This document shows, piece after piece, positions 62,716 to 64,000 of a stretch of DNA of 64,000 nt. This DNA is from Pseudomonadales bacterium (GTDB lineage: Bacteria; Pseudomonadota; Gammaproteobacteria; Pseudomonadales; Halieaceae), in contig JACKNN010000006.1 of NCBI GenBank assembly GCA_024234855.1, positions 124,001 to 188,000 of the forward strand. Direction: 5' to 3'. The notes beneath the pieces are model-generated. The model searched no databases. It was not told the DNA's origin and was given only the letters and a program-made list of their open reading frames with translations. The position numbers and the translations under genes were made by a program. Every line of letters starts with the position of its first letter. Position 1 is the stretch's first letter.

Positions 62716-63549
62716 ATGGCCATCACTACATTTGCCGACAAGACCGTGGTCGTCACCGGCGCCGCGTCCGGGATAGGGCGGGCGACCGCCATGGCCTTCG
62801 CCCGGGAGGGCGCCCACATCGTCGCAGCAGATCTCCACACCGATGCCCTGGAACCGGTGCGACAGGAGGTTGAAGCACTCGGCGTGCGGTGCATGTCGTA
62901 TGCGGTGGATGTCGCTGACGAAGCGGCCATGAAGACCTTCGCCGCTGCGGTGCAATCGAGATTCGGCGCGCCCCACGTGCTGATCAATAACGCCGGCATC
63001 GGCTACCTTGGCCTGTTCCTACGGAGCGACCTCGAGCACTGGCAGCGCATTCTCGATGTCAATGTCATGGGCGTGGTGCATGGCTGCTATTTTTTCCTGC
63101 CGATGATGATCGCGGCCGGCGGGCCTCGTCATTTGCTCAATGTCTCCTCGTCGGCCGGCAACTTCCCCTCACCGTCAATGGGCGCGTACGCTGCGTCCAA
63201 GGGCGCGGTGAGTATCTGGACCGAGGGCTTGAAGATGGAGCTGGCGGACAGCAATGTCCATGTCACCACGGTGTGCCCTGGCGTTATCAACACACCTATT
63301 GTGCGCAATTGGGCTGGGGTTGCCCCCAGTGTATCCGACGAGACCCTGGCAAAAATGCGCGACTACTACCAGCGCGAAGGCTGTGCTCCCGAGGTGGTCG
63401 CCAGGGCGATGGTAAAGGCCGTCCGCAAAAATGGTGACATTGTCCTCAGTGGCCCCAAGGTGGGGCTGGCTTACCATGTGCGGCGTGTATCGGTGAAGCT
63501 GATACGCGCCATCATGATCGATTTCTCACGCAAGGCCGGCTACCTTTGA
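62716..63549 (+). CDS. Short-chain dehydrogenase/reductase
   Basis: A 277-residue classical SDR with TGAASGIG at residues 14-21, NNAG at 91-94 and the active site S144/S145, Y158 and K162. The presence of an Asp after the second strand (AADLHTD) favours NAD over NADP. It lies 43 bases after the VOC-SRPBCC gene and 59 bases before the alcohol dehydrogenase, within the same rightward operon. Confidence 0.92.
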   Translation: MAITTFADKTVVVTGAASGIGRATAMAFAREGAHIVAADLHTDALEPVRQEVEALGVRCMSYAVDVADEAAMKTFAAAVQSRFGAPHVLINNAGIGYLGLFLRSDLEHWQRILDVNVMGVVHGCYFFLPMMIAAGGPRHLLNVSSSAGNFPSPSMGAYAASKGAVSIWTEGLKMELADSNVHVTTVCPGVINTPIVRNWAGVAPSVSDETLAKMRDYYQREGCAPEVVARAMVKAVRKNGDIVLSGPKVGLAYHVRRVSVKLIRAIMIDFSRKAGYL

Positions 63550-63608
63550 GCCCGCACCGCACCCGCAACACATCATAATCACACGCATTTATAGGAAAGT
63601 AGAAAATC

Positions 63609-64000
63609 ATGAAAGCTGTTGTCTGCCAGAATGCGGAGTTCACGCTCACTGAACTGCCTGAACCTGTTCCCGGTCGCGGCCAGGTGCTGCTGGAAGTATT
63701 GCGCTGCGGTATCTGTGGCTCCGACCTGCACTTGCGCCACCACTGTGATCATATGAAGGCCATGGCCAGTCGCGTTGGCGCCGGCGACCAGTTTCCCAGC
63801 AGCAGTGACCCGGTGGTGTTCGGCCACGAGTTTTGTTGCGAGGTACTCGACTATGGCCCCGGCTGTAATCGTAAGCTCAAGCCCGGCACCCGGATAGTCG
63901 CGCAGGCTCTGCTGCGCAGCGGCAGTCAGATTGACAACCCGGGCCTGTCCAAGCGGGTAACCGGCGCCTACGCGGAAAGGATGTTGGTGCAAGAACCCAT
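63609..64000 (+). CDS. Zinc-dependent alcohol dehydrogenase (3' end outside window)
   Basis: The first 130 residues of a medium-chain dehydrogenase. Catalytic zinc ligands are visible as C36 in CGICGSDLH and H73-E74 in FGHEF. The insert after residue 42 (HHCDHMKAMASRVG) replaces the usual short loop. Only the GroES-like catalytic domain is in the window; the NAD-binding domain is missing. It would oxidise an alcohol intermediate of the island's pathway. GGAAAG lies ahead of the ATG at a slightly long distance. Confidence 0.88.
   Translation, partial: MKAVVCQNAEFTLTELPEPVPGRGQVLLEVLRCGICGSDLHLRHHCDHMKAMASRVGAGDQFPSSSDPVVFGHEFCCEVLDYGPGCNRKLKPGTRIVAQALLRSGSQIDNPGLSKRVTGAYAERMLVQEP

Noticed and set aside
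1..64000. Mobile elements, CRISPR arrays, tRNA genes, prophage
   Set aside because: No transposase, integrase, repeat-spacer pattern, clover-leaf-like sequence or phage gene was recognised on either strand by eye.

Overview
The window is a GC-rich, densely coded stretch of a bacterial chromosome with 45 protein genes and no rRNA, tRNA, transposase or CRISPR that I could find. Gene content (Uup, heme A synthase, MscK-type channel, glgBCAP, CusCBA, FadL-type porin, PQQ dehydrogenases, P450) suggests an aerobic gammaproteobacterium of marine type, perhaps Halieaceae/Cellvibrionales. That lineage is an inference from gene style, not a search result.

Layout. (1) 1-10 kb, housekeeping: an alpha/beta hydrolase tail, a phosphoribosyltransferase, dipeptidase PepD, an aromatic/aspartate aminotransferase, ABC-F protein Uup and a giant MscK-type channel. 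(2) 9.6-13.5 kb: a LysR regulator divergent from a two-subunit 3-oxoacid CoA-transferase, then heme A synthase behind a perfect 28-bp palindrome. (3) 13.3-28.3 kb, all on the minus strand: P450, FadL-like porin, patatin lipoprotein, heme-bearing Vgb-like propeller protein, PQQ dehydrogenase, a MscS channel with a cyclic-nucleotide-binding domain translationally coupled to a receptor cyclase homologue, a cytochrome-PQQ dehydrogenase, a CDGSH protein, a Tag-like glycosylase and a small basic protein. It looks like uptake and oxidation of a hydrophobic alcohol or hydrocarbon, with a sensory module in the middle. (4) 28.5-39.4 kb: a glycogen divergon, malQ/GH57/glgC leftward and glgB/glgA/glgP rightward. 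(5) 39.5-42.7 kb: a CPA2 antiporter, then an ArsB/NhaD-type permease coupled to a CBS-domain protein. (6) 42.8-49.1 kb: a small Cys/His/Met-rich exported protein and a CusCBA Cu(I)/Ag(I) efflux system. (7) 49-64 kb: an accessory catabolic island with a serine hydrolase, an AraC-type regulator, two SDRs, an exported DUF1254 protein, an exported epoxide-hydrolase-like protein, an exported sulfatase, a GST, a second alpha/beta hydrolase, two unusual VOC-domain fusions and a zinc alcohol dehydrogenase that runs off the window.

The most interesting signal is in region 7. A 17-base element, TTGGCAACAAATGTCAC, occurs four times (three with the 15-base core identical, one with a single core change), only in the intergenic regions that precede the four transcription units of the island. 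At three of the four sites a -10-like hexamer begins exactly 39 bases from its start. The core reads as TGGCA-N5-TGTCA, two similar pentamers one helical turn apart, as expected for an AraC/XylS-type activator; the AraC gene at the head of the island is the natural candidate. This would define an undescribed regulon and probably an undescribed degradation pathway that starts in the periplasm and continues in the cytoplasm. A second notable point is the coupled channel-cyclase pair in region 3, in which both the cyclase active site and the cyclic-nucleotide pocket have lost their hallmark residues.
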